Part shown: in pieces, positions 20,630 to 30,099 of the stretch
Numbering within the stretch: position 1 is the stretch's first letter
Layout: every line of letters starts with the position of its first letter
Assembly (NCBI RefSeq): GCF_002088275.1
Contig: NZ_AQQS01000015.1
Coordinates: 57,921-121,920, forward strand
DNA length: 64,000 nt
Source of the DNA: Aurantimonas sp. 22II-16-19i
Lineage (GTDB): Bacteria > Pseudomonadota > Alphaproteobacteria > Rhizobiales > Rhizobiaceae
Direction: 5' to 3'
Made by a program: the position numbers and the translations under genes
The notes under the pieces: model-generated
Told to the model about the DNA's origin: nothing
What the model saw: only the letters and a program-made list of their open reading frames with translations
The model's database searches: none

Positions 20630-22057
20630 TCACCCGGCCCGTGCCACGCTCGTCTCCGGCGGCCCCTGCGTCCGCAGGACCAGCACCAGCCCCACCGCGA
20701 AGAACGCGATCAGGCTCGCCATGCCGATCCGCGAGGCGGTGATCGGGTCGAACGCGCTTGCAGCTGCCAATCCAGTGGTCAGGGCCACCGCAGCCGGGGC
20801 GAGGAAGGACGTCGCCCGGCCGATGAAGGCGTAGAAGCCGAAATAGCGGCCGGCCTCCTCAGGGCTGACCGATTTCGCCATCCAGGAGCGCGACGAGGCC
20901 TGGATCGGCCCGAAGGCGAGGCCGATGAGCAGGCCGAAGACGATGTAGCTCTTCTCCGCGCCGCTGGCGAAGACGCCGCCGCCGGGCGCGGTGGGCGCAA
21001 AGCTCAGGAGGCCGAACAGCGTCGCCTCCGGGCTCGTCGAGATGATGCCGAGGGTCGCCAGCGTCAGGCAGAGGATCGCGATCACCACCACCGCCTTCGA
21101 TCCGAAGCGCTGGTCGATCAGCCCGGCGGCAAAGCAGCTGGGGATGGCGACGACGTTGAGGATGATGCCGAAGAGGCCGCTCTCGGTCAGCGTCCAGCCA
21201 AACATGCCGGCCGCAAACGCGCCGCCGAGAACGATCAGCGCATTGACCCCGTCCTGATAGATCATCCGGGCGATCAAGAACTGGAACAGCGGCTTCCGGT
21301 CGCGGATCTCCCGGAAGGTGTCGAGGAGATCGCCGAGCCCCTGTCGCACCGCCGCCGAGACCTTTTCGCCCCGAGGCCGGTCCGGCGTCAGGACAAACAT
21401 CGGCAGGATGAAGACCAGATACCACAGCGCCGCCAGCGGCGCCGTCGCCCGCGCCCCTTCCCCCGCCGCCGGATCGAGCCCGAAGGCCGGCGCAAGGCCG
21501 AGCAGCGTCAGCCCGGTCTCCTTCGAGCCGGCGAGGAAGGCCAGCGCGACGATGAGGAAGACGATGCCTCCGGCATAGCCGAGCCCCCAGGCGACGTTGG
21601 ACACCCGCCCGATCTCCTCGTTCCTCAACAGCCGCGGGATCATCGCATCATTGAAGACGATCGAGAATTCCGCCCCGATCGAGGCGAGGACGACGAGCAG
21701 CGAGGCGACGAACAGCGACGAGCCCGGGCTCGCGAACCACAACAGGCAGAGCGCCGATATCTTCAGGACGGCGAACACCCCGATCCACGGCTTGCGCGGC
21801 CCCGCCCGGTCGGCGACGGAGCCGAGAAACGGCGAGCCGAGGGCGACGAGGAAGCCGGCGATCGCCGCCGACCAGGCCCACCATTCCTGCCCCGTCGCCG
21901 GATCGCTCGCCAGCTGCGAGACGAAATACGGCCCGAAGACGAAGGTGATGACGACGGTGAAGAACGGCTGGGCGGCAAAGTCGAAGGCCATCCAGCCCCA
22001 GACGCCCGGCCGCCTGAGGGCAGGGCGCGGGTCGCGCGTCAGATCATCCGATGTCAC
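20630..22057 (-). CDS. MFS transporter, UMF1/Atg22-like family
   Basis: 475-aa major facilitator with about 12 hydrophobic helices. The beginning GVWGWMAFDFAAQPFFTVVITF matches the UMF1 type (the bacterial relatives of fungal Atg22 vacuolar effluxers). The YAGGIVFLIVALAFLAGS and FGLLIGLAFGPIQASSRSWM segments are typical. The substrate is not known for bacterial members. It is a single gene with REP-like repeats just beyond its 3' end. Confidence 0.87.
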   Translation of the reverse strand: MTSDDLTRDPRPALRRPGVWGWMAFDFAAQPFFTVVITFVFGPYFVSQLASDPATGQEWWAWSAAIAGFLVALGSPFLGSVADRAGPRKPWIGVFAVLKISALCLLWFASPGSSLFVASLLVVLASIGAEFSIVFNDAMIPRLLRNEEIGRVSNVAWGLGYAGGIVFLIVALAFLAGSKETGLTLLGLAPAFGLDPAAGEGARATAPLAALWYLVFILPMFVLTPDRPRGEKVSAAVRQGLGDLLDTFREIRDRKPLFQFLIARMIYQDGVNALIVLGGAFAAGMFGWTLTESGLFGIILNVVAIPSCFAAGLIDQRFGSKAVVVIAILCLTLATLGIISTSPEATLFGLLSFAPTAPGGGVFASGAEKSYIVFGLLIGLAFGPIQASSRSWMAKSVSPEEAGRYFGFYAFIGRATSFLAPAAVALTTGLAAASAFDPITASRIGMASLIAFFAVGLVLVLRTQGPPETSVARAG

Positions 22058-22348
22058 CTGGAGAGCCCCCGTCCCGCGCCGCAGCGATGCGAGCTAGGTG
22101 CAACGATTTCGGAGCGGGGGCAAGCTGTAAGGGACCGGTCATGCGAGTGGGGCTGAGAGACATATCCGCCTGCATCTGGCGGATCGTCATTGATGTGGCG
22201 GACGTCGGCAGTCCGATCTGAAGGTTGTCGTATGCTCAGATGACATGCCAACGCACGCGGCAATGCTGCCATGCCGCCAAAGGAAATTGGCAGGACGGCG
22301 CCAAGACGAACTGGCGCCTTTGATCGGGTCGTGTACACCTACTCAACT

Positions 22349-23122
22349 TCAGGTGAACACACGGTTGCCTTCAGTCCAACCCCGCACCGTATCCATGGCG
22401 TTCTGCCGCCCGGCGTCGAGCTTCGCCGGATCTGTCTTCAACGACAGGGCTGCGCGTTCCTTCCGGCCGAGGAAGTAGGAAATCCGCTCGCCGTTCGCGC
22501 CCGACGGATGAGGCATGCCTTCGATCAGGCGGTCCCGAGAGACGCATCCTTCCGCCGCCAGCCAGCGGCACGCCTCAACGACGGCAGGGCCGAGTGGCAC
22601 GACCAGCGCGTCGGGCAGCGACGCCAGCTCAGCCCCTGTGTGCGCGAGAAGTTGCTCTCTGAGGAGACGCGAGGACGTCATGCCCGGATTGCTTCCCGTG
22701 TAATTCTTGCCGGCTCTGAACACCGGGTACCGGAGCGCCGACGCGAACTGGACCAAGCGGAGGTCCTTGCTCCAGAGCGACGCTGTCGTCGGGATGCCAA
22801 GCGCCCCAGCGACGCTGATGTAGTCAAGCATGGCAATCAGGTTCGCACGCATCGGTCCGGCGAAGCTCGCCGCCGCCTTTGCGAGGCGCATTGCCTCGGC
22901 ATCGTGCAAGCCGCGCTGGAGGGCGGCCCGTGCGGTGCGCAGGGCCTCGTTGGCCTGGACTTCTCCGGGCGTGATGCCGAGGATAATGACTTTGGCGGCG
23001 GGGTTTACGTATTCGAAGGGGGCGTAGCGCACGGCGAGCGAGCCTTCTTCACCGATGAGAAGGGCCGGGTCGTGGATGTCTTGGGCGGAAAGAAGGGCCG
23101 AGCGGTAGCGTTCGAAGGCCAT
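22349..23122 (-). CDS. Uracil-DNA-glycosylase-superfamily-like protein
   Basis: 257 aa from the ATG at 23122 (GGAG nine bases upstream; an ATG at 23137 would add five residues). Hydrophobic strand VIILGITPG resembles UDG motif A (GxxPG). MPHPSGANGERI resembles motif B (HPS), with VVPLGPAVVEAC between. These suggest the UDG fold, but the sequence is not one of the standard UDG families I recognise, and glycosylase activity is inference. Third gene of a leftward cassette after the HTH-like and DUF4258-like genes, 50 bp downstream of the latter. It could excise or merely bind modified bases. Confidence 0.6.
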   Translation of the reverse strand: MAFERYRSALLSAQDIHDPALLIGEEGSLAVRYAPFEYVNPAAKVIILGITPGEVQANEALRTARAALQRGLHDAEAMRLAKAAASFAGPMRANLIAMLDYISVAGALGIPTTASLWSKDLRLVQFASALRYPVFRAGKNYTGSNPGMTSSRLLREQLLAHTGAELASLPDALVVPLGPAVVEACRWLAAEGCVSRDRLIEGMPHPSGANGERISYFLGRKERAALSLKTDPAKLDAGRQNAMDTVRGWTEGNRVFT

Positions 23123-23172
23123 GGTTGGCTGCTCCATTGGGTGATCAAACTATTGAGTGAGGGCGTTGCGGC

Positions 23173-23460
23173 TCAGGAAAGCCGATGGCGCCTTGTGCGG
23201 TGGCCGACGGTGACGATGTTGCCGTTGTCTCCGACGACCGCGTAGATGCCGAGCCAGCGCTCGACAGACCTCAGGGCGGCATCGCCGCCCATGTGCTTCG
23301 CCAGCCGACGACGACTGGCCTTGTCGAAGAAGATCCGCTCGGATCCCCCGCATCGCTCGGCAGTCCCGAAGCGGTCGAGATAGTCGAGCATCATGGGCGG
23401 AATCGCGCGTTGCTGGAGGCGTCTGCGTGCATGCACGGTCAAGCCGGCGATGTCAGTCAC
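23173..23460 (-). CDS. DUF4258-like small protein, possible toxin
   Basis: 95-aa protein, TVHARRRLQQRAIPPMMLDYL then GSERIFFDKASRRRLAKHMG and a closing YAVVGDNGNIVTVGHR. The pattern (basic helix HARRRLQQRAI, then beta strands ending in a hydrophobic strand with a GH) resembles DUF4258, a RelE-like fold often paired with small regulators. The start ATG overlaps the stop of the preceding HTH-like gene by four bases, so they are translationally coupled like a toxin-antitoxin pair. Toxicity is inference only. Confidence 0.6.
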   Translation of the reverse strand: MTDIAGLTVHARRRLQQRAIPPMMLDYLDRFGTAERCGGSERIFFDKASRRRLAKHMGGDAALRSVERWLGIYAVVGDNGNIVTVGHRTRRHRLS

Positions 23461-24419
23461 GACCGGGCCTCAAGGCCGAGCGAGGCGACGGAGCGCCGCT
23501 CCCAACGATCGGCGCGCACGATGCCCCAGTTGCCCTTGTCGTTCGGACGCCGCCAAGCGGGGCGGGTCATCGAAGCGATGTATTCCAAGGCCTCGCGGTA
23601 GTCCTCGAACTGGCACTCTTCGCCCTTCAGGCCGACCGTGTATCTCCCGCCGCGTCGGTAATCCGGCACGAAGGCAGTTCCGTCTGCCGCGACCGGGACG
23701 AACAGGAACTCGCCGAGAACCTCACCATCGCGGGGACTGTCCTCCGCTTCGTTGACCTCGCGGTCGGGATCCATCCAGACCGATTCCTTGAAGTCGGGGC
23801 GCGCGCGCAGCCACTCGAGTGCTGCGTCCGCCGCGACCCGTCCGTCGGCATCGGCGCGCAGGGTGCCGCCCTTCTTGGCAAGGAGGTTCTGCAGGCTGCG
23901 GAAGCCGAGCCCCGAAAGGGCGGCGAGCTGCTCGATCGACACAGACTCGCCCGTATCAAGAAGGATGCGGGCCTCGGCCGCTAGAGCCACCTGGCGCACC
24001 TCCTTCAGCTCGCCCCAGCCCGGCGGAATGCTGTCGACGAAGGCGCGAAAGGCCGCGACCTTCTCCTCGATAGCCTGCCGCCTGTCGGCCGGCGTGCCGG
24101 CGAGATCCGGCTGGATGCCGAAGCCCGAGAAGGCCATAAGCTCGGTCATGTCCTGACCTCGTCGCATGAGATCTGCGCTGTTCTCGATGTCGTCGGCCCA
24201 CTCGGCGCGCCAGTCGCGATCGCTGGCAGGTGCCCCGTCTGGTCCGTCGTGGAGGGCATCGAGAAGGTGCACCATTGCCGCGTTTGCCGCATGCGGCTCC
24301 CCCGTCAGCGCCTCAAGCCATTCGCCCGTGCGCTCGATGAGCTCGTGCAGATCGTGAGGAGGATTGCTGTTGTATGCATTCGCAGCTTCTTCACTGCGGA
24401 TCTCTCTGATTGTTGCCAT
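23457..24419 (-). CDS. Uncharacterised protein with predicted HTH, first gene of cassette
   Basis: 320-aa protein from ATG 24419, supported by GAGGACAAC directly before it. I do not recognise the whole protein. Residues 159-184 (SVSIEQLAALSGLGFRSLQN) look like a helix-turn-helix, followed by DGRVAADAALEWLRARPDF, a layout seen in small DNA-binding proteins. The N-terminal half is acidic and helical (LHELIERTGEWLEALTG). Two palindromes lie immediately upstream, one overlapping the ribosome-binding region, suggesting autoregulation. It overlaps the DUF4258-like gene by four bases. Base composition is somewhat less GC-rich than neighbouring housekeeping genes. Confidence 0.65.
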   Translation of the reverse strand: MATIREIRSEEAANAYNSNPPHDLHELIERTGEWLEALTGEPHAANAAMVHLLDALHDGPDGAPASDRDWRAEWADDIENSADLMRRGQDMTELMAFSGFGIQPDLAGTPADRRQAIEEKVAAFRAFVDSIPPGWGELKEVRQVALAAEARILLDTGESVSIEQLAALSGLGFRSLQNLLAKKGGTLRADADGRVAADAALEWLRARPDFKESVWMDPDREVNEAEDSPRDGEVLGEFLFVPVAADGTAFVPDYRRGGRYTVGLKGEECQFEDYREALEYIASMTRPAWRRPNDKGNWGIVRADRWERRSVASLGLEARS

Positions 24420-24428
24420 GTTGTCCTC

Positions 24429-24452
24429 ATGCAATGTGAGTGCACATCGCAT
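24429..24452. promoter_or_regulatory. Imperfect palindrome, candidate operator O1 of the HTH cassette
   Basis: ATGCAATGTG-AGTG-CACATCGCAT: ten-base arms with one mismatch, 10 to 33 bases upstream of the HTH-like gene's start codon. Binding here would block translation initiation or transcription. Shares the half-site ATGCAA with the second palindrome at 24484. Confidence 0.55.
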
Positions 24453-24483
24453 ATGGAGGACTTTTCAGCGCCTGGCAAGTGAT

Positions 24484-24504
24484 GAATGCAAAATGATTGC
24501 ATTC
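24484..24504. promoter_or_regulatory. Perfect palindrome, candidate operator O2 of the HTH cassette
   Basis: GAATGCAA-AATGA-TTGCATTC: perfect eight-base arms, 65 to 85 bases upstream of the HTH-like gene. With O1 it suggests two related sites for one dimeric regulator. Confidence 0.55.
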
Positions 24505-24883
24505 CGCATTATCAAGGACGGTGCTTCGCGCGCGCTCCCCTGCCAAGTCGCGATGAGGAATGGCCCAATGGTACCCGACGAGTGGACCGCCAACTGAGCG
24601 ATGCGCGCGTGGACCACCCGTGTCCCGCCCTCCCGGCAGTTCGCGCTACCTGACGAAAAAGATGAAGGTCAGCCACGAAGGTCCAGATCTCAAATAGTCG
24701 CGGACCTGCTGGACGTCGTTGAAGGATCGAAAGCTGCGATTGACTCACCCCGCGCTTCCCGATCCGGCATGTCGGCCGTCGTTCCCGACACCGCCCCTTC
24801 GCCGCCGCTCACGAGAATTTCTCGCGTCTTCCGTTTCGCCGCGTGGTAACGCTCGCCATCGCAACCCGTGAAGGATGAAAGCC
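24505..24883. other. Gap without recognised gene
   Basis: About 380 bp between the divergent cassette and the 43-aa gene. Short open frames occur on both strands but none has a convincing start signal or family resemblance. Composition is lower in GC at 24640-24740. Confidence 0.35.
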
Positions 24884-25015
24884 ATGGCCAAGGGTCAGAT
24901 GCGCAGCAACAAGGAAACCCGCAAGCCGAAGGCCGACAAGAAGGCCAAGGATGCGGTCCCGATGACGGTGCCCGGCAAGTTCGCCGCGCCCCAGTCGAGC
25001 GACAAGAAGAAGTGA
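24884..25015 (+). CDS. Short lysine-rich protein, 43 aa
   Basis: MAKGQMRSNKETRKPKADKK at the start and PQSSDKKK at the end, with AAGGA eight bases upstream of the ATG. I recall small MAKGQxRSNxE-type proteins in Hyphomicrobiales. Its function is unknown. The very basic composition could suit nucleic-acid binding. A terminator hairpin with a T-run follows at 25120, supporting a short independent transcript. Confidence 0.7.
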   Translation: MAKGQMRSNKETRKPKADKKAKDAVPMTVPGKFAAPQSSDKKK

Positions 25016-25119
25016 GACCGGTTCGATCGAGCCGGATCCTGGACCGGCTCGATCTGCGGCAGGCAGATGTTCCCTCCGGAACGGCGAGGGGACGGACCGG
25101 ACATCGCACGAGTGCCATG

Positions 25120-25148
25120 GCCGGCGCCCTCACACGGCGCCGGCTTTT
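25120..25148 (+). terminator. Terminator downstream of the 43-aa gene
   Basis: GCCGGCGCC-CTCACAC-GGCGCCGGC followed by TTTT on the plus strand: nine perfect pairs and a seven-base loop. It sits between the 43-aa gene and the convergent gdhB end. Confidence 0.75.
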
Positions 25149-25161
25149 CTGATCCCGCACG

Positions 25162-28100
25162 TCAGACCTGCAAGGCGAGGTCCGACAAGAGCCCCGCCGC
25201 GACGGTGAGCCGGGCGACCGAGGTCTCGCCGCTTCCGGCGAGCGCCACCAATTGGCCGCGGATCCGCTCGACGGTGCCCTGGCGCTGCTTTGCCCAGGCT
25301 TCCGCGTCCTCGCCGCTCTTCAGCGTCGCCGCCGTCAGCTGGCGCCGCGCCCGCGCGATCTGGCTTTCCGCCCGCTGCAGGGCCAGCGTCTCGAAATAGT
25401 CGCTGGTATCCAGCCGGAACAGCGCCGCCTCGAGCCGGCCGATCTCGAACAGCCGGGTGATCTCGAAATAGCTCTCCACCGTCTCTTCCAGCGGCCGGCC
25501 GGTCTCCCGCGAGACCGAGGCGATGTCCGGGATGAGGGCGATCAGCGGCAGCAGAGCCACCTCCTCGGCGAGGTCCTCCGGCACGCCCCGGCGGGTCCAG
25601 TCGGCGATGCGCTGCTCGGCCTCGTTGCGGGCGGCCTCGGAAGCGATCTCGGCGAGCCGTCCCCGCAGCTGGCCGAGGGCGTCGCGGCTCTCGATGGCGA
25701 CGCTGGTCAGCCCCGAGCCGAAGCCTTCGTTCATCACATACCAGTTGGTCAGCCGCCGCAGGAACCAGCCCACCTGCCGGTAGAGGCCGTTCTGCAGGCT
25801 TCCCGAAAGCTTCGCGTCGAGGGCGTCGATCCGCTCGTAGAGGGCGCGGATGTCGAAGCCGTCCTTGGCCGCGACGAAGGCCCGGACGACCGCCGCCGGC
25901 GCGGCGCCGGTCGCCTCCTCCATGGTGGTGACGAAGGTCGGCCCGGTGCGGTTGACGATCTCGTTGGCGAGCACCGTCGCGATGATCTCGCGGGCGAGCC
26001 GGTGGCCCTTGATGTCCCGCGAGAAGTCGCGGCGCATCGGCACCGGGAAATAGTCGTGCAGGCGGTCTTCGAGATACGGATCGTCCGGCAGGTCGCTGGC
26101 GACGATGGCGTCGAAGAGGGTGATCTTGGCATAGGCGAGGAGGACGCCGATCTCCGGCCGCGTCAGCCCCTGGCCGGTGCTGCGCAGGTCCGCGATGGCG
26201 CCTTCGGAGGGCAGCGTCTCCACCGTCCGGTTCAGATGGCCCGCCGCCTCGAGGACGCTCATGAAGCGCGACTGCAGGGCCAGCGCCGAGACGCCGTCGC
26301 ATTGTTCCAGCGAGATCGCCAGCGACTGCTCGTAATTGTTGGCGAGCACAAGCTCGGCCACCTCGCCGGTCATCGAGGCGAGCAGCCGGTTGCGGTCCTC
26401 GCGCGACAGCCGCCCGTCGCTCATCGCCCCCTTCAGCGCGATCTTGATGTTCACCTCGACGTCGGAGGTGTTGACGCCGGCCGAATTGTCGATGGCGTCG
26501 GAGTTGATCCGGCCGCCGCGCCGGGCGAACTCGATGCGGCCCTTCTGGGTGACGCCGAGATTGGCGCCCTCGCCGACGACCTTCGCCCGGATGTCGAGGC
26601 CGGTGATGCGCACCGCGTCGTTCGCCCGGTCGCCGACGTCGAGGTTGCTTTCGCTGGAGGCGCGCACATAGGTGCCGATGCCGCCGAACCAGAGGAGGTC
26701 GACGGGGGCCTTCAGGATCGCGGTGATGATCTCGGCGGGGGTTGCCTCGCGGCGATCGAAGCCGATGGCGGCCGCCGCCTCGCCCGACAGGTGGATCAGC
26801 TTGTCCCGGCGCGAGAAGACGCCGCCGCCATGGGAGATCTTCGCCCCGTCATAGTCCCGCCAGGACGAGCGGGGGAGGGCGAAGAGCCGCTGGCGCTCCT
26901 CGAAGGAGACGGCCGGATCGGGGTTCGGGTCGATGAAGATGTCGCGGTGGTCGAAGGCGGCGAGGAGCCGGGTCTGGCGCGACAGCAGCATGCCGTTGCC
27001 GAAGACGTCGCCCGACATGTCGCCGCAGCCGACCGCCGTGAAGGGCTCGGCCTGGATGTCCCAGGCGGCGCCCCCCGCCTCGGCTCCGTCCCGCTCGACC
27101 TCGCGGAAATGCCGCTTCACCGCCTCCCAGGCGCCGCGCGCGGTGATGCCCATGGCCTTGTGGTCGTAGCCGGCCGAGCCCCCCGAGGCGAAGGCGTCGT
27201 CGAGCCAGAACGCCTCCGACTGGGCGATGGCGTTGGCGGTGTCGGAGAAGGTCGCGGTGCCCTTGTCGGCGGCGACGACGAAATACGGATCGTTGCCGTC
27301 GTGGCGGCGCACCCTCTCCGGCGTGACGACCGTGTCGCCGGACAGATTGTCCGTCACCGACAGGAGCGAGGCGACGAAGACGACATAGGCCGAGCGGCCC
27401 GCGGCGAACCACTGGTCGCGCTGCGAGGCGTCCGGCAGGCGTTTGGGGTAGAAGCCGCCCTTGGCGCCCACCGGCACGATGACGGCGTTCTTCACCTGCT
27501 GCGCCTTGACGAGGCCGAGCACTTCCGTCCGGTAGTCCTGGGCCCGGTCCGACCATCTGAGGCCGCCCCGGGCGACCGAGCCGAACCTGAGATGCACGCC
27601 CTCCACGCGGGCGTCGAAGACGAAGATCTCGCGGAACGGCACCGGCGCCGGCAGGCCCTCCACCGCGGCGGAATCGAACTTGAAGGCCAGCGCCGGCTGC
27701 ACCCGGCCGGGCTCGGAATCGGCCTCCGCCGAAATCCCGTCGACGGCGAAGTAGTTGGTGCGCAGCGTCGCCAGCACCGCATTGAGGAAGCGCCGGACGA
27801 TGCGGTCGTCGTCGGCCGAATCCACCGCGTCCAGCGCCTCGACGATCTCGCCGTGGATGGCGCCGGCGCCCCGCGCCGCGGCCCGCCGCGCCTGCCGGCT
27901 CTCCGGCTCGTCGCCGGCGGCAGCCTCCGCCTCGCCGTTTTCGCTGGCATCCCCTGTCTTCGCCCGGTCCGGATCGAGCGACGTCTCGAACAGCCGCCAC
28001 AGGGCTCCCGCAATGCCCGGATGGCGCACCAGCGCCGCCGCCAGATAGTCCGGCGAATAGGCAAGGCCCCCCTGGCGCAGGTAGCGGGCATAGGCGCGCA

Positions 28101-30099
28101 GGACGTTCGCCTTGCGGAAGTCGAGGCCGGCCTCGAGCACGAGGGCGTTGAAGCCGTCGTTCTCGATGCGCCCGCGCCAGACCGCGCCGAAGGTGTCCTC
28201 CAGCGCCTTGCCGCCGTCGTCGAGCCGGATCTGCTGGCCGCCGGCGGCGCGCACCAGGTCCATGTCGTGCAGATGCACCGCGTCGCCATCCGGCCGGGCG
28301 AGCCGGAAGGTGCGCTCGGAGACCACCGAGAAGCCCATGTTTTCCAGGATCGGCACCCGCGTCGACAGCGCCACCGCCCGGCCGAGATGGTAGATCTTCA
28401 GCCGCACCGTGTCGGCCCCGTCGCCGTCGCGGCGGTAGAAGTCGACGAACAGCGGCTCCTCGTCGTCGAGCTTCTCGATGACGGCGACGTCGCGCACCGC
28501 TTCGGCCGGCGCGACGCTGTCGCGGTAGCTGCCGGCCAGGCCGCTGGCGAAGCGCTGGTGGTGGCTCGGCGCCTGCGCCCGCGACAGCGCCGCGACGAAC
28601 TCGTCCTCCCAGTTGCGCGCCATCTCGGCGATGCGCGCCTCCAGCCGGGCGACGTCGACCTCCGGCGTCGGATCGCCGGCCCGCCCGACGATGATGTGGA
28701 CGCGGGCGAGCAGCCCCTCCGGAAAGGCCGGATAATAGGCCGAGACGTGGCCGTCATAGGCCTCGGCGAGGAGATGGCCGATCCGCTCGCGCAGCCGCGA
28801 ATCGTAGCGGTCGCGCGGCACATAGACGATGATCGAGGCGAAGCGGTCGAAGCGGTCGACCCGCGGCAGCACCCGCACCCGCGGCCGCTCGCCGAGCTCC
28901 ACCACCGTCGCCGCGTAGCGTTCCAGAAGCTGCGCGTCGATCTGGAACACCTCGTCGCGCGGATAGGATTCCAGCGCGTTGAGCAGCGCCTTGGCCGAAT
29001 GGGAGCCCGGCCGGAAGCCCGAGCGCGCGATCACCGTCTCGGCCTTCAGCCGCACATGCGGGATGGTCAGAATCGAGCGGGTATAGGCCGAGGAGGTGAA
29101 CAGGCCGACGATGCGCAACTCGCCCGTCAGCCGGCCCTCGCCGTCATATTGCTTGACGCCGACGTAATCCATGTAGGCCCGTCGGTGGACCAGCGACTTG
29201 GCGTTGGCCTTGGTGACGATCAGCGGGCTGGCGGCCTCGAGGAAGGCGCGGATCTCCGGCGTCGTCACCATCGGCCGGCCGGCCCGGCCGAGGATGCGCA
29301 CCTCGGGATCGGAAAGGATGCCGAGCGCGTCGCTCTGGCGCCGCTCCAGGATCTCGCCGTCGCGCGCGCCGCGATAGTCGTAGTCGCAGCTGCCGAGGAA
29401 GATGAAGTTGTCGTCGCGCAGCCATTCCAGAAGCCGCGCCGCCTCCATGGCGCTCGCCTGCTCGTCCTCGGGCAGGGCGCCGGCCCGCGTCTCCAGCGCC
29501 GCGATGGCGCGGCTGACGCGCTCGCGCATGGCGGCAAAGTCGCGGTTGGCGTCGGTGACCTGGGCGAGGATCTTCTCCAGCGCCTCGGCCAGCCCCGAGC
29601 CCGGATCGCCCCCCGCCATCGGATCGACGGCGAACTGGATGAGGCTGGTGCGCGTCGTGCCCGCCCGCGTCTCCTCGTCCACCCGCGAGGCGGCGAAGTC
29701 CGCCAGCGCCCCGTCGGCGCTGCGGGTCACGTCGAGGATCGGATGGGAGATGTAATGGATCTCGTTCGCCCGCTCGGCGATCTCGGCGGTGAGCGAATCG
29801 AACAGGAAGGCCATGTCGTCGCAGACGACGGTGACCAGCTCCTGCGGCTCGCCGGCATGGCGGAACTCGTCCGGCCGGTCGATCCAGACCAAAGGCCGCC
29901 CCGGCCGGTGGGCGGCCAGCGCCTCGGCCCCGGCCTTCGCGGCGGCCGCCAGCGCCGCCGCGTCGAAGGCCTCCAGATCCTCCACCGGCGGGCGGGCAAA
30001 CAGCAGCGGCGCCAGCTTCGCCCCGTCGCTGTCCGGCCCCAGCCGCTCGGCCACGGCCCCGAGGACGGCGTCCTTGCTTTTGGTCTCGCTCTTGGTCAC
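25162..30099 (-). CDS. gdhB: NAD-specific glutamate dehydrogenase, 180-kDa class
   Basis: Large NAD-dependent GDH converting glutamate to 2-oxoglutarate and ammonium, mainly catabolic. 1645 aa, matching the 160-180 kDa GDH class. Regulatory N-terminal region with ACT-like segments (RIVGLFTSSAYTRSILTIP, RVRVLPRVDRFDRFASIIVY), then the catalytic domain: SVARGGLRWSDRAQDYRTEV, VPVGAKGGFYPKRLP near residue 875 with the substrate lysine, GVVTPER-like and the glycine-rich dinucleotide region CGDMSGDVFGNGML. The C-terminal helical domain ends ARLTVAAGLLSDLALQV. A long open frame on the opposite strand is a GC-bias shadow. Single gene. Confidence 0.96.
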   Translation of the reverse strand: MTKSETKSKDAVLGAVAERLGPDSDGAKLAPLLFARPPVEDLEAFDAAALAAAAKAGAEALAAHRPGRPLVWIDRPDEFRHAGEPQELVTVVCDDMAFLFDSLTAEIAERANEIHYISHPILDVTRSADGALADFAASRVDEETRAGTTRTSLIQFAVDPMAGGDPGSGLAEALEKILAQVTDANRDFAAMRERVSRAIAALETRAGALPEDEQASAMEAARLLEWLRDDNFIFLGSCDYDYRGARDGEILERRQSDALGILSDPEVRILGRAGRPMVTTPEIRAFLEAASPLIVTKANAKSLVHRRAYMDYVGVKQYDGEGRLTGELRIVGLFTSSAYTRSILTIPHVRLKAETVIARSGFRPGSHSAKALLNALESYPRDEVFQIDAQLLERYAATVVELGERPRVRVLPRVDRFDRFASIIVYVPRDRYDSRLRERIGHLLAEAYDGHVSAYYPAFPEGLLARVHIIVGRAGDPTPEVDVARLEARIAEMARNWEDEFVAALSRAQAPSHHQRFASGLAGSYRDSVAPAEAVRDVAVIEKLDDEEPLFVDFYRRDGDGADTVRLKIYHLGRAVALSTRVPILENMGFSVVSERTFRLARPDGDAVHLHDMDLVRAAGGQQIRLDDGGKALEDTFGAVWRGRIENDGFNALVLEAGLDFRKANVLRAYARYLRQGGLAYSPDYLAAALVRHPGIAGALWRLFETSLDPDRAKTGDASENGEAEAAAGDEPESRQARRAAARGAGAIHGEIVEALDAVDSADDDRIVRRFLNAVLATLRTNYFAVDGISAEADSEPGRVQPALAFKFDSAAVEGLPAPVPFREIFVFDARVEGVHLRFGSVARGGLRWSDRAQDYRTEVLGLVKAQQVKNAVIVPVGAKGGFYPKRLPDASQRDQWFAAGRSAYVVFVASLLSVTDNLSGDTVVTPERVRRHDGNDPYFVVAADKGTATFSDTANAIAQSEAFWLDDAFASGGSAGYDHKAMGITARGAWEAVKRHFREVERDGAEAGGAAWDIQAEPFTAVGCGDMSGDVFGNGMLLSRQTRLLAAFDHRDIFIDPNPDPAVSFEERQRLFALPRSSWRDYDGAKISHGGGVFSRRDKLIHLSGEAAAAIGFDRREATPAEIITAILKAPVDLLWFGGIGTYVRASSESNLDVGDRANDAVRITGLDIRAKVVGEGANLGVTQKGRIEFARRGGRINSDAIDNSAGVNTSDVEVNIKIALKGAMSDGRLSREDRNRLLASMTGEVAELVLANNYEQSLAISLEQCDGVSALALQSRFMSVLEAAGHLNRTVETLPSEGAIADLRSTGQGLTRPEIGVLLAYAKITLFDAIVASDLPDDPYLEDRLHDYFPVPMRRDFSRDIKGHRLAREIIATVLANEIVNRTGPTFVTTMEEATGAAPAAVVRAFVAAKDGFDIRALYERIDALDAKLSGSLQNGLYRQVGWFLRRLTNWYVMNEGFGSGLTSVAIESRDALGQLRGRLAEIASEAARNEAEQRIADWTRRGVPEDLAEEVALLPLIALIPDIASVSRETGRPLEETVESYFEITRLFEIGRLEAALFRLDTSDYFETLALQRAESQIARARRQLTAATLKSGEDAEAWAKQRQGTVERIRGQLVALAGSGETSVARLTVAAGLLSDLALQV

